From: Paraoerskovia marina DSM 21750
Lineage (GTDB): Bacteria; Actinomycetota; Actinomycetes; Actinomycetales; Cellulomonadaceae
Reading direction: 5' to 3'
NCBI RefSeq assembly: GCF_000701465.1
Contig: NZ_JNIY01000003.1
Coordinates: 248,001 to 312,000, forward strand
DNA length: 64,000 bases
Under the pieces are notes generated by a model. That model was not told where the DNA came from and searched no databases. It saw only the letters and a program-made list of their open reading frames with translations. Of this stretch, positions 24,037 to 32,223 are shown one piece after another (the stretch's first letter is position 1; every line of letters begins with the position of its first letter). The translations under genes were made by a program, and so were the position numbers.

Positions 24037-26505
24037 ATGACGAGAGGATCAACGATGACCGAGAGTCGACGACTGTGGCGCGCCCGCACGGGGGTGGTCT
24101 CTGCCCTCCTGGGCAGCCTCCTCGCCGCGGGCGTGGTGGCGCTCCCTGCGGGCGCGGTGACCGCTGACGGCACGCCGGAGGTCGGCGATGTCGCCGTCAC
24201 GGCCGGCGGGACCGAGCTCGCCGTGAGCGCCGTCGACCCGCCGAGCAGGACCTCGGGCGCCGTCGCGGTGTACACCCCGGCGTTCGGGACCGCGACCAAC
24301 ACGAACCCGTGGGGCGCAGAGGCCGTCCTCGTGCCCACGGACGAGGTCGGGGCGTGGGAGGTGAGCAGCGTGTGCACGGCACTCTCGACCTGCGCGGACC
24401 CGTCCTGGCGCGCGGGGGGCAACGAGATCCCGGCCGACGGTCTCGTCCTGTCCGTGTCGCCGGGCGGGTCGCCCGACGTCCGGGCGATCCTGCGCGACGA
24501 GGTGAGCGCGGGCGACGTCGTCCGCTTCGAGGAGGTGGTCAGCCGCCGCGCCACGACGACGGTCGACGTCGTCGACCCCAGCGCGGAGAACAACCCACCC
24601 GGGGTCGACCCGGCCAGCGGTGAGTGCTACCCGGGCTGCCGCGGTGCCGAGCAGCTCGTCGTCTACACGGGCGGCTCGGGTCGGACGCAGACCGGGACCA
24701 ACGACTACGGCTTCGAGGTGCGCGTCGTCGACGGGATCGTCGTCGGTGCCGGGGGCAACGACAGCGAGATCCCGGCCGACGGGACGGTCCTCTCCGGCCA
24801 CGGGTCACGCGGCACCTGGCTCCAGGCGAACGCTCCGGTCGGTGCGGCGGTCGTCCTCGACGGGGACGAGCTGACGGTCACCGTGGACGAGCGTGCCGCG
24901 ATCTACGGTGCCGAGCAGGCGGTTCTCGCCGCAGGCACGGCGATCGACGACGCGAACGCGTCCTGCGTCATGTTCTCCGAGGCGGAGGCCGCAGCGGATC
25001 TTGCCGACGCCGAGACGCTGCTCGCGGACGCCCGGGAGGCCGCGGCGGCATCGGACGCCGCAGCCGCCACCGAGCTCGCCGACCGTGCGTCGTCCAGCGC
25101 CGCGACCGCCCGGTACCGCACCGCGGAGTCCCGCACGGCCGAGGGCCGCGGGGTCTGGGTGCGACCGGAGGAGACGACGCCCGCGCAGATCCGGACGACG
25201 CTCGACCGGATCGACGCCTCGGGCTTCAACGTCGTGTTCCTCGAGTCGATCTTCCAGGGGACCACGATCTACCCGTCCGCCGTCGCCGCCGAGGCGGGGG
25301 TCGCCGCGCAGCGGCCCTCGATGGTCGGGTTCGACCCGCTGCAGGTGTGGATCGAGGAGGCGCACGCCCGCGGGATCGAGCTGCACCCGTGGGTCCACAG
25401 CTTCTACGTCGGGTCCGACGCGGCCACCGACGGGCCCGGACCGGTGCTCAGCGTCCACCCCGAGTGGGCTGCGGTCGAACGCGAGGACGTGGGTGCCACG
25501 AGCCCGATGCCGTCGTCCCGGGAGCCGGGCTACTACTTCCTCGACGCTGCGATCCCCGAGGCCCGGCAGTACGTCACGGACCTCCTGGCCGAGCTGATGG
25601 GGACCTACGACGTCGACGGAGTGCACCTCGACTACATCCGCTACCCGGTCTCCCTCCCGTGGGAGACGGCCGGATTCTCGTACAGCGACTACTCGCGCTC
25701 GGCGTTCGAGGCCGAGTTCGGCGTCGACCCGTACGAGCTCTCGCCCGACGACGCCGCGTGGGCGGACTGGAACGCCTGGCGCGAGGAGAACGTCACGTCG
25801 TTCGTGCGCGGCGTGCGTGAGCTGCAGCAGTCCGAGGCCCCGGACGTCCAGCTCTCGGCCGCCGTCTTCGCGAACCCCTCGGACGGGCTGGAGAAGAAGT
25901 TCCAGAACTGGGGTGCGTGGGCCGACGAGGGGCTCGTCGACTTCCTCACCGGGATGACGTTCGGGACGTCGGCGGACTCCGTCGGCGCGGACACCCTCGC
26001 CATGCGGGAGCGGGTCACCAACGAGAACCTGCTCTACACCGCGACGTACGGCCCGTTCCGGGGCTCGACGCCGCAGACGATGCTGGACCAGGTCGCATCG
26101 GTGGTCGACGCCGGCTCGGACGGGGCGGCGCTGTTCGCCTACAACCAGCTCACCGACGAGCAGGCGGCGGCGCTGGCCGACGGGCCGTTCCGCAACGACG
26201 CCGTCGTGCCGCACGCCGACCGGGTCGGTGCCACGGTCGTCGGCCTCGACGCGCTGCGGGAGCGAGTCGCGGGCGCGCGGGACGCCTGCGTCGACAAGGG
26301 AACGTCGTCGTCGGTCGACGCCCAGCTGAAGAACGCGGCGAAGTTCCTCGGCTCCGGCAAGGTCTCGCACGCGCAGCGAGCGCTCGACAAGGCGGCGGAC
26401 CGGATCGGCCGGGCCGACGTGTCAGAGCCAGGCGCGGCGGTCTTCGTCGACGACGTCGAGCGTGACCTCGCGATGTACGGTCGCTGGCTCGACCAGGTCG
26501 GCTGA
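24037..26505 (+). CDS. Secreted GHL10-type (YngK/DigH-like, DUF187) glycoside hydrolase with duplicated N-terminal beta domains
   Basis: 822 residues. The signal peptide ends near residue 35 (LPAGAVTA). Two related beta domains (about 70-170 and 200-290) share a VYT...N...G...EIPADG-V-LS pattern. A helical linker of Ala/Asp-rich repeats (about 310-365) follows. The catalytic GHL10 barrel (about 370-720) has RGVWVRPEE, GFNVVFLESIF, ELHPWVHSFYV and VDGVHLDYIRYP. A helical C-terminal domain closes the protein. The related E. coli DigH cuts denuded peptidoglycan glycan, so an amino-sugar polymer is a plausible substrate. ATG 24037 has GGGGGAGAGG upstream; ATG 24055 is an alternative with GAGAGGA. 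Confidence 0.88.
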   Translation: MTRGSTMTESRRLWRARTGVVSALLGSLLAAGVVALPAGAVTADGTPEVGDVAVTAGGTELAVSAVDPPSRTSGAVAVYTPAFGTATNTNPWGAEAVLVPTDEVGAWEVSSVCTALSTCADPSWRAGGNEIPADGLVLSVSPGGSPDVRAILRDEVSAGDVVRFEEVVSRRATTTVDVVDPSAENNPPGVDPASGECYPGCRGAEQLVVYTGGSGRTQTGTNDYGFEVRVVDGIVVGAGGNDSEIPADGTVLSGHGSRGTWLQANAPVGAAVVLDGDELTVTVDERAAIYGAEQAVLAAGTAIDDANASCVMFSEAEAAADLADAETLLADAREAAAASDAAAATELADRASSSAATARYRTAESRTAEGRGVWVRPEETTPAQIRTTLDRIDASGFNVVFLESIFQGTTIYPSAVAAEAGVAAQRPSMVGFDPLQVWIEEAHARGIELHPWVHSFYVGSDAATDGPGPVLSVHPEWAAVEREDVGATSPMPSSREPGYYFLDAAIPEARQYVTDLLAELMGTYDVDGVHLDYIRYPVSLPWETAGFSYSDYSRSAFEAEFGVDPYELSPDDAAWADWNAWREENVTSFVRGVRELQQSEAPDVQLSAAVFANPSDGLEKKFQNWGAWADEGLVDFLTGMTFGTSADSVGADTLAMRERVTNENLLYTATYGPFRGSTPQTMLDQVASVVDAGSDGAALFAYNQLTDEQAAALADGPFRNDAVVPHADRVGATVVGLDALRERVAGARDACVDKGTSSSVDAQLKNAAKFLGSGKVSHAQRALDKAADRIGRADVSEPGAAVFVDDVERDLAMYGRWLDQVG

Positions 26506-26527
26506 CCCGACCGGCGCGTCCGACGCG

Positions 26528-26560
26528 GCCGGCCGCACCGGGACCCCCGGTGCGGCCGGC
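26528..26560. terminator. Bidirectional terminator closing the amino-sugar operon
   Basis: A perfect 15-bp stem (26528-26542 with 26546-26560) has a 3-base loop ACC. It lies between convergent genes, and its last base is the first base of the neighbouring gene's stop codon. Confidence 0.88.
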
Positions 26561-28146
26561 TACGCGCGGTAGGCGACGATCGCGACGTCGTCGTGTGCGC
26601 CGTCGGGGAGCAGGACCGCGAGAAGGCGGTCGGGGATCGTCTCGACGGGTCCCGAGCAGATCGGCACGGCGGCGGCGGCGAGGCGTTCGAGTCCCGCGAC
26701 CAGCGACTCGTCCCGGCGTTCGACGAGTCCGTCCGTGTAGAGGATCACCGTGTCACCCGGGCCCAGCCCGATCTGGGCCTCGGCGCGCTCGCCGCCGAGC
26801 GTCAGCGGCATGCCGCGGGCCTCGTCGAGCCAGCGGAAGGTGCCGTCGGGACGGACGAGAAGCGCGGGCGGGTGGCCCGCGCTCGAGTAGACGAGCGTGC
26901 GCGCCGCCGGGTCCACAACGCCGCAGAACACCGTGGCGTACTCGGCGCCGGCGAGCGACGCGGCGTAGCGGTCGAGGATCGTGAGCGTTCGGGCCGGGGT
27001 CGTGGCGTTGTGGAGCGCGGCGCTCCCGGCGCTGGAGAGCCGGCCCATCCGGGTGGCGGCGTCCAGGCCCTGCCCCACGCAGTCGCCCACGACGAGCGCC
27101 GAGGTGCCGTCCTCACGCTCGACGACGTCGAACCAGTCGCCGCCGACCGACAGCCGGCGGTCGGCCGGACGGTAGCGGGTCTGCCAGCGCGGCGACGCCA
27201 GCGGGGTCGGGGCCATCGCGTCCTGGAGGGCGTTGCCGACGGAGAGCGCGCGGGTCAGCTCGCGCTGCAGGGCGTCGGCACGGACGAGCGCCGTGCCCGT
27301 GGTGCGGGCGAGGAGCGCGAGGAACTCCCACTGCCCGGCGTCGAACGGGCGTCGCTCGTTCCCGGTGATCGTCACGCTGCCGACCAGGCGGTTGTCACCG
27401 GTCGTCGAGAGCGGGTGCACGGCCGTGTAGCCCACGCGCTGCGGGGCGGCGAAGCGGCGGACGAAGTCGCGTGCGGCGGACGTCGCCTCCTCGTCGTGCC
27501 CGGGGATCCCGGCGATCAGTAGCTCGCCGACGTGGATGCTGACACCCCCGACGTCGGCCGACCCGGCGAGGACGTCGACGGCGGCCTTGGCGAGCGACTC
27601 GAGCGCCTCCGTCCCGTGCTGGTGCATCGTCGTCGACAGGGCGTGCAGCGTCTGGAGCCGCCGACTGTCGACGACGTGCTCCGTCGTCTCGGTCGCGATG
27701 TCCAGCACCCCGCGGACGGTGCCCGTCTCGTCACGGAGCGGGCTGTAGGAGAACGTGAAGGTCGTCTCCTCCGGGTACCCGGACCGGTTCATCAGCAGGG
27801 GGAAGTCCTCGTCCCAGGTGGGCTGCCCGGAGCGCATCACCGTCTCGAAGAGCGGCCCGATCTCGTTCCAGACCCCGCCCCAGAGCTCGGCGGCAGGAGC
27901 GCCCATCGCGCGCGGGTGCAGGTCCGAGCCGAGCATGGGCCGGTAGCCGTCGTTGTAGATCATCGTCAGCTCGGGGCCCCACGTGACGAGGACCGCGAAG
28001 CGGGTGGTGAAGCAGATCTCGACGGCGGCGCGCAGCCCGGCCGGCCAGGTGTCCGGCGGGCCGAGCGGAGTGGCGGCCCAGTCGGTCGCGCAGGCGAGGT
28101 CACCCGTGTCGCTGCCTGCGGCGACGTCGTGGAGCCAACGTGTCAT
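26560..28146 (-). CDS. PAS-GAF-PP2C (SpoIIE/RsbU-type) serine phosphatase, paralog 2
   Basis: 528 residues from ATG 28146, with TATCCT ending exactly six bases upstream (leaderless). Same layout as paralog 1: PAS-like (about 20-170; ELTMIYNDGYRPMLGSDLHP), GAF-like (about 180-320), PP2C (about 330-528) with GGDWFDVV, GDCVGQGLDAA, SAGHPPAL, GDTVILYTDGLVERR and HDDVAIVAYRA. It shares long blocks with the protein at 10.9-12.5 kb and differs mostly in the middle domain. It probably acts in a partner-switching sigma-factor pathway; no partner gene is adjacent. Confidence 0.9.
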   Translation of the reverse strand: MTRWLHDVAAGSDTGDLACATDWAATPLGPPDTWPAGLRAAVEICFTTRFAVLVTWGPELTMIYNDGYRPMLGSDLHPRAMGAPAAELWGGVWNEIGPLFETVMRSGQPTWDEDFPLLMNRSGYPEETTFTFSYSPLRDETGTVRGVLDIATETTEHVVDSRRLQTLHALSTTMHQHGTEALESLAKAAVDVLAGSADVGGVSIHVGELLIAGIPGHDEEATSAARDFVRRFAAPQRVGYTAVHPLSTTGDNRLVGSVTITGNERRPFDAGQWEFLALLARTTGTALVRADALQRELTRALSVGNALQDAMAPTPLASPRWQTRYRPADRRLSVGGDWFDVVEREDGTSALVVGDCVGQGLDAATRMGRLSSAGSAALHNATTPARTLTILDRYAASLAGAEYATVFCGVVDPAARTLVYSSAGHPPALLVRPDGTFRWLDEARGMPLTLGGERAEAQIGLGPGDTVILYTDGLVERRDESLVAGLERLAAAAVPICSGPVETIPDRLLAVLLPDGAHDDVAIVAYRA

Positions 28147-28217
28147 GGACCCAGGATAGGTTCCCGCGGGTCCCTCCGACGACGCCAGGGCCCTGGAACT
28201 TTGCCGCTGAGGGGGCG

Positions 28218-28604
28218 TCAGCTGCAGCAGCCGCCGCCGCAGCAACCACCGTCGGCGCTCGCTGCGGCGTCGGCCGCGACGAGCGGGAGGGTGGCGGTGG
28301 CGGCGCCGCCGCCGAAGAGGCGCTGGGCCTCGCGGCTCGCCGCGTGCTCCGCCGACTGGGCGGCCTCGGCGTTCTCCTGGACGGCGAACGACGCGAGCTG
28401 GTAGCCCGACTCGTTGATTGCGCCGCGCAGCTCGGCCTCGTCGAGCGGGTCGTCCGAGGTCACGGTCACGCTCGACGTCGCCCCGGAGCGGAGCTGGACG
28501 AGGACGTTCTCGACGCCGCGGACCTGGGTGATGTCGGAGGTGATGCCTTCGACGCAGGATCCGCAGGTCATGCCGTTGATGCCGAGCGTGGTGACAGTGG
28601 TCAT
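28218..28604 (-). CDS. copZ: CopZ-like heavy-metal-associated (HMA) domain protein with Cys-rich tail
   Basis: 128 residues. The N-terminal HMA domain (1-68) holds the metal motif GMTCGSCVEGI. A helical middle (about 70-105) is followed by an unusual C-terminal GGCCGGGCCS cluster with four cysteines, which could be an additional Cu(I) site. It probably carries Cu(I) in the cytoplasm to an exporter not present in this window. It lies 22 bp after csoR on the same strand with a good GAAGGAG ribosome site, so it is co-regulated by CsoR. Confidence 0.88.
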   Translation of the reverse strand: MTTVTTLGINGMTCGSCVEGITSDITQVRGVENVLVQLRSGATSSVTVTSDDPLDEAELRGAINESGYQLASFAVQENAEAAQSAEHAASREAQRLFGGGAATATLPLVAADAAASADGGCCGGGCCS

Positions 28605-28626
28605 GAGGGCTCCTTCGGTGGGTGTG

Positions 28627-28950
28627 TCAGCTGCGGACGAGGCGCGCGATGGCCTCGGAGGCCTCGGCGACCTTGGCGGCGCCCTCGTCGTCGGACGACC
28701 GGGCAGCCTCGACGACGCAGTGGCCGAGGTGGTCGCCGACGAGACCGATGCTCACCGCCTGAAGCGCCTTGGTCACCGCCGAGACCTGGGTGAGGATGTC
28801 GATGCAGTAGGTGTCGTCCTCGATCATCCGGGCGATGCCGCGCACCTGGCCCTCGATGCGGCGCATGCGACGCAGGTACGCGTCCTTGTCGGACGTGTAC
28901 CCGTGCGGCGGCTCGGGAGCGGTCGGCTGAGAGGTCTCGGGCGTGGTCAC
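28627..28950 (-). CDS. csoR: CsoR-type copper-sensing repressor
   Basis: 107 residues from GTG 28950 with GAAGGA upstream. CsoR/RcnR family all-helical repressor. The C-H-C Cu(I) ligand set is visible: Cys in TYCIDILTQ, and His and Cys in GDHLGHCVVEA. The N-terminal extension is polar and the core starts KDAYLRRMRRIEGQVRG. It should repress itself and copZ until copper binds. A perfect inverted repeat of CsoR type lies about 60 bp upstream. Confidence 0.93.
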   Translation of the reverse strand: MTTPETSQPTAPEPPHGYTSDKDAYLRRMRRIEGQVRGIARMIEDDTYCIDILTQVSAVTKALQAVSIGLVGDHLGHCVVEAARSSDDEGAAKVAEASEAIARLVRS

Positions 28951-29011
28951 GATGTCCTTCGTGGGCAGGGGTGCTGTGCGCCTCCCACGATACCGCTCAC
29001 GCCCCGAAAAA

Positions 29012-29030
29012 GATACCCATGAGGGGTATC
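29012..29030. promoter_or_regulatory. CsoR operator
   Basis: GATACCC (29012-29018) and GGGTATC (29024-29030) form a perfect 7-bp inverted repeat around ATGAG. This matches the TACCC-N5-GGGTA type of CsoR site and stands upstream of csoR-copZ, downstream of the end of the HMA-like gene. Confidence 0.85.
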
Positions 29031-29085
29031 GCGCTGTGTCGACGATCTGTTGAGAACGTGCGGAATCCGGGAACCAGGCGCGCCG

Positions 29086-29397
29086 CTAGTCGGCGACGTG
29101 CGCCGCCCGGGAGTGCGCGGTCTGCCGGGCGTGGGCCTGTGCGGCGAAGGCGGCGGCCTCGGCGTCCCGCGTCACGGACGCCTCGACCACGGTGAACCCG
29201 GCGTCGCGCGCGGCGTGCCGCAGCTTGGCCACGTTGAGCATCTCCAGGGTGACGACGCTGACCCGGGCGGGAGCGTCAGGGACGAGCTCGACCATGACGT
29301 CTCTCACCTCGGGGTGCTCGCGCAGTGCCGCCTGGACGCGCGCCACCTCGTCGACACCGGTGATTCCCTCGACCCGCAGCTCCGTCACGGTGGACAT
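29086..29397 (-). CDS. HMA-fold-like protein lacking metal-binding cysteines
   Basis: 103 residues. It begins MSTVTELRVEGITGVDEVAR, which follows the strand-loop-helix plan of HMA domains (compare CopZ), but the CxxC motif is replaced by ITGVDE and the protein has no cysteine. The second half (AKLRHAARDAGFTVVEASV) matches the HMA helix 2/strand 4 region, then comes an Ala/His-rich tail. It is probably a degenerate copper-chaperone relative with lost or changed metal binding. It lies upstream of csoR on the same strand, with the CsoR box between. Confidence 0.65.
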   Translation of the reverse strand: MSTVTELRVEGITGVDEVARVQAALREHPEVRDVMVELVPDAPARVSVVTLEMLNVAKLRHAARDAGFTVVEASVTRDAEAAAFAAQAHARQTAHSRAAHVAD

Positions 29398-29565
29398 CGA
29401 CCCCACACCCTTCCTCAGTGCCGTGCGGCGGGACCTGCCGCACCGAACCACCGTATTACTCCACCCCGTCCGACGCTCGGCGCGCGCCGCGCAGGCGCGG
29501 GACCGGCACGATCCGCCATGATGGGACGGCGGCCGGGTCGGCCGCACGGAGCTGAAGGAGAAGGC

Positions 29566-30201
29566 ATGACGTACATGGCGGCAGGCGGGACCAACTTCGC
29601 GGGTCTCGCACGGCAGATCTGGTACTGGCCGGTCATTCGTGGCGTCATCATGGTGCTCTTCGGTCTCGTCGCGCTCTTCGCGCCCCTCGACACGGCCACC
29701 GCGCTCGTGCAGGTCTTCGGCGTCTTCGTCATGATCGACGGGATCGCGAGCCTGATCGACGGCGTGCGGCGCCGCGGCACCGGCGTGGGAAGCATGAACA
29801 CCGGCCTCGGCGTCGTCGCGATCGGGTTCGGCCTCGTGCTGCTGTTCCTCCCCGAGATCACGCTCGGCCTCGTCCTGGTCCTCATCGCCCTCTGGGCCTT
29901 CATCATCGGCGTCTTCCAGCTGATCGCCAGCCTGGGGATGCGCCGCCGCGCCGGGGCGTCCTGGGTCTGGGGGACGATCAGCGGCATCCTGCTCATCGCG
30001 CTCGCGATCGTGTGCGTGGTGAACCCCGAGACGACCCTCTCCGTGATGGCGCTGATCATCGGCGCCTTCGCCGTGGTCATCGGTGTCGCGATGATCGCGC
30101 TCGGCTTCCGGATGCGGAAGCTCGGGGACGACGGCCCTCAGGGGCCCGCGGCGAAGTCCGGCCCGGGTGAAGTGATCGAGGGCGAGATCATCGAGGGCTG
30201 A
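29566..30201 (+). CDS. HdeD family (DUF308) membrane protein
   Basis: 211 residues with six membrane helices in three DUF308 hairpins (about 18-190) and a short acidic tail ending EGEIIEG. GAAGGAGAAGG just upstream of the ATG is a strong ribosome site. It is related to the longer HdeD-like protein at 5.7 kb but lacks that protein's long soluble tail. Function unknown; the family is linked to stress at the membrane. It is convergent with the next gene, only one base separating the stop codons. Confidence 0.85.
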   Translation: MTYMAAGGTNFAGLARQIWYWPVIRGVIMVLFGLVALFAPLDTATALVQVFGVFVMIDGIASLIDGVRRRGTGVGSMNTGLGVVAIGFGLVLLFLPEITLGLVLVLIALWAFIIGVFQLIASLGMRRRAGASWVWGTISGILLIALAIVCVVNPETTLSVMALIIGAFAVVIGVAMIALGFRMRKLGDDGPQGPAAKSGPGEVIEGEIIEG

Positions 30202-30202
30202 G

Positions 30203-30697
30203 TCAGCCCTGCGGCGTCTCCCACGCGAAGGGCCCGGTGTACTTGGCCGGGTCCTCCGTGCTGGGAAGGCTCGGTGCGAACAGCGCCTCGAGCACCATCC
30301 GCTCCATCCCGGCGTTGTCCGCGGGCCAGACGGGGTCGGGCATCGGCTCGCGCACCATCTCGGCGGCGACGAGGACGTCGAACGGCGCGCCCTCGGGGCG
30401 GAACGAGCCCACGGCGCCGAACACCGCACCCGGAAGCACCGCGACCTCCGAGCCGGTGAGGTCCCCTGTCAGCCCGGAGATGTCACGTGCCGTGTAGTTC
30501 ATGAACGCGACGAGCCACCGGATGCCCGGAACGGCCGCGACCAGCTGGGGGTCCGACGTCGTCGGCGTCGCGGCCGTGATCATGAACCCGGGCGCAGGAG
30601 GCCCGTCCTCGGCCGTCAGCGCCCGGTACGTGGGGCGGCCGTAGGGCGGCTGGGCGAGGATCGTCCTGGCGAGGTCGTGCGGCGTCGACGCTGTCAC
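30203..30697 (-). CDS. Hypothetical protein
   Basis: 164 residues from GTG 30697. I do not recognise the family. It is a soluble alpha/beta-type sequence with no signal peptide, membrane helix or cysteine. Distinct stretches are PPAPGFMITAATPTTSDPQL, PGIRWLVAFMNYTARDISGL and WPADNAGMERMVLEALFAPS. Composition and codon use match the neighbours. It lies 63 bp downstream of hemL on the same strand, so it may be the last gene of the heme transcript. Confidence 0.6.
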   Translation of the reverse strand: MTASTPHDLARTILAQPPYGRPTYRALTAEDGPPAPGFMITAATPTTSDPQLVAAVPGIRWLVAFMNYTARDISGLTGDLTGSEVAVLPGAVFGAVGSFRPEGAPFDVLVAAEMVREPMPDPVWPADNAGMERMVLEALFAPSLPSTEDPAKYTGPFAWETPQG

Positions 30698-30760
30698 GCC
30701 GATCAGAATGCCACGCAGGCAGGGTGCGTGTCAGCCCCCTGTCAGCACTGTGAGACAACT

Positions 30761-32143
30761 TCAGGCTTTGGCCTCCGCGGCGGCACGGGCGGCACCCGGC
30801 AGTGCCGCCAGGATCCGGTCGATCGCCGCGTCGTCGTGCGCCGCGCTGACGAACCAGGCCTCGAAGACCGACGGCGGGAGGTTCACCCCGGCGTCCAGCA
30901 TCGCGTGGAACAGGGCGCGGTAGCGGAACGTCTCCTGCGACTGGGCGGTGGCGTAGTCGCGGACACCGTCGACGACGGTCGGGCCGTAGAACGCGGAGAA
31001 GAGCGAGCCTGCCCGCTGGATCACGTGCGGGACGCCCTCGGCGGCCAGCGCCTCGCCGAGGGCGCGGGCGAGGATCGAGGACACCTCCTCGACGCGGGCG
31101 TAGACGGCGTCGTCGGCGAGCCGGAGGGTCGCCAGGCCCGCGGCGACGGCCACCGGGTTCCCGGAGAGCGTGCCCGCCTGGTACACCGGCCCCGTCGGGG
31201 CCAGGTGGTCCATCACCGCGGCGGAGCCGCCGAGGGCGGCGATCGGCATGCCGCCACCGACGACCTTGCCGAACGTGAAGATGTCCGGGGTGTACGCCGG
31301 TCCGCCCGCCAGTGACGGGGCGATCGAGTTCTCGTAGCCCCACCAGCCCGACGGCCCCACGCGGAACCCCGTGAGCACCTCGTCCATGATCATCAGGGCA
31401 CCATGCTCGGACGTGATCCGGCGGAGTCCCTCGTTGAAGCCCGGCTCGGGTGGGACGACCCCCATGTTCGCGGGGCTCGCCTCGGTGATGACCGCGGCGA
31501 TCTCGTGACCGCGCGCGGCGAAGGCCTCCTCGACGGCCGCCAGATCGTTGTACGGCAGCACGAGCGTCTCGGCCGCGCTGGCCGCGGTGACGCCCGCCGA
31601 CCCGGGGAGCGCGAGGGTCGCGACGCCCGAACCGGCCTCGGCGAGCAGCGAGTCCACGTGCCCGTGGTAGCAGCCGGCGAACTTGATGATCAGCGCGCGG
31701 CCCGTGTAGCCGCGGGCAAGACGCACCGCCGTCATGGTCGCCTCGGTGCCCGTCGAGACGAGGCGCACGCGCTCGGCGGCGGGGACCCGGCGACGGATCT
31801 CCTCCCCGAGCTCGGCCTCGGCCACCGTCGGTGCACCGAACGAGAGCCCGCGCGCCGCCGCCTCCTGGACGGCAGCGACGACCTCGGGGTGCGCGTGCCC
31901 CAGCAGCGCGGGGCCCCACGAGCACACCAGGTCCGCGTAGTCGCGCCCCTCCACGTCCGTCACCCAGGGACCGCTCGCCGAGACGAGGAACCGGGGGTCG
32001 CCGCCGACGGAGCCGTAGGCGCGGACCGGGGAGTTCACCCCGCCCGGGAGCACCGCCTGCGCGCGCGTGAACGCCGAGTGGTTGTCGGAGGAGGACATCG
32101 CCGCCGCGGTCGCGGCAGCCAGTGCGGCGGTGGGTTCGGTCAT
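30761..32143 (-). CDS. hemL: Glutamate-1-semialdehyde 2,1-aminomutase
   Basis: 460 residues from ATG 32143, slightly longer than usual; ATG 32098 ([10 protein letters not shown]) would give a more typical 445. PLP-dependent class III aminotransferase fold. Markers are [30 protein letters not shown], the PLP lysine in [16 protein letters not shown], and [16 protein letters not shown]. It makes 5-aminolevulinate from glutamate-1-semialdehyde, the product of HemA encoded at 38 kb. Last of the enzymatic hem genes on this strand, 80 bp after hemB. Confidence 0.96.
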   Translation of the reverse strand: MTEPTAALAAATAAAMSSSDNHSAFTRAQAVLPGGVNSPVRAYGSVGGDPRFLVSASGPWVTDVEGRDYADLVCSWGPALLGHAHPEVVAAVQEAAARGLSFGAPTVAEAELGEEIRRRVPAAERVRLVSTGTEATMTAVRLARGYTGRALIIKFAGCYHGHVDSLLAEAGSGVATLALPGSAGVTAASAAETLVLPYNDLAAVEEAFAARGHEIAAVITEASPANMGVVPPEPGFNEGLRRITSEHGALMIMDEVLTGFRVGPSGWWGYENSIAPSLAGGPAYTPDIFTFGKVVGGGMPIAALGGSAAVMDHLAPTGPVYQAGTLSGNPVAVAAGLATLRLADDAVYARVEEVSSILARALGEALAAEGVPHVIQRAGSLFSAFYGPTVVDGVRDYATAQSQETFRYRALFHAMLDAGVNLPPSVFEAWFVSAAHDDAAIDRILAALPGAARAAAEAKA

Positions 32144-32223
32144 GGGGCCATTGTCCGTCCGGTGGGGCGTCGTTGTCGAAGTGGTGACTCCGGGCCGGTC
32201 CGGCGACGTCCCGCAGCCGTCGC

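Noticed and set aside
12558-26560. Genomic island by base composition
   Set aside because: Codon use and G/C content look like the rest of the window, and no integrase, transposase or tRNA junction was seen at either end.
28185-28196. Perfect palindrome CCAGGGCCCTGG as a terminator or operator
   Set aside because: It has no loop, is only 12 bp and has no T-tract or repeated copy; it may be chance in GC-rich DNA.
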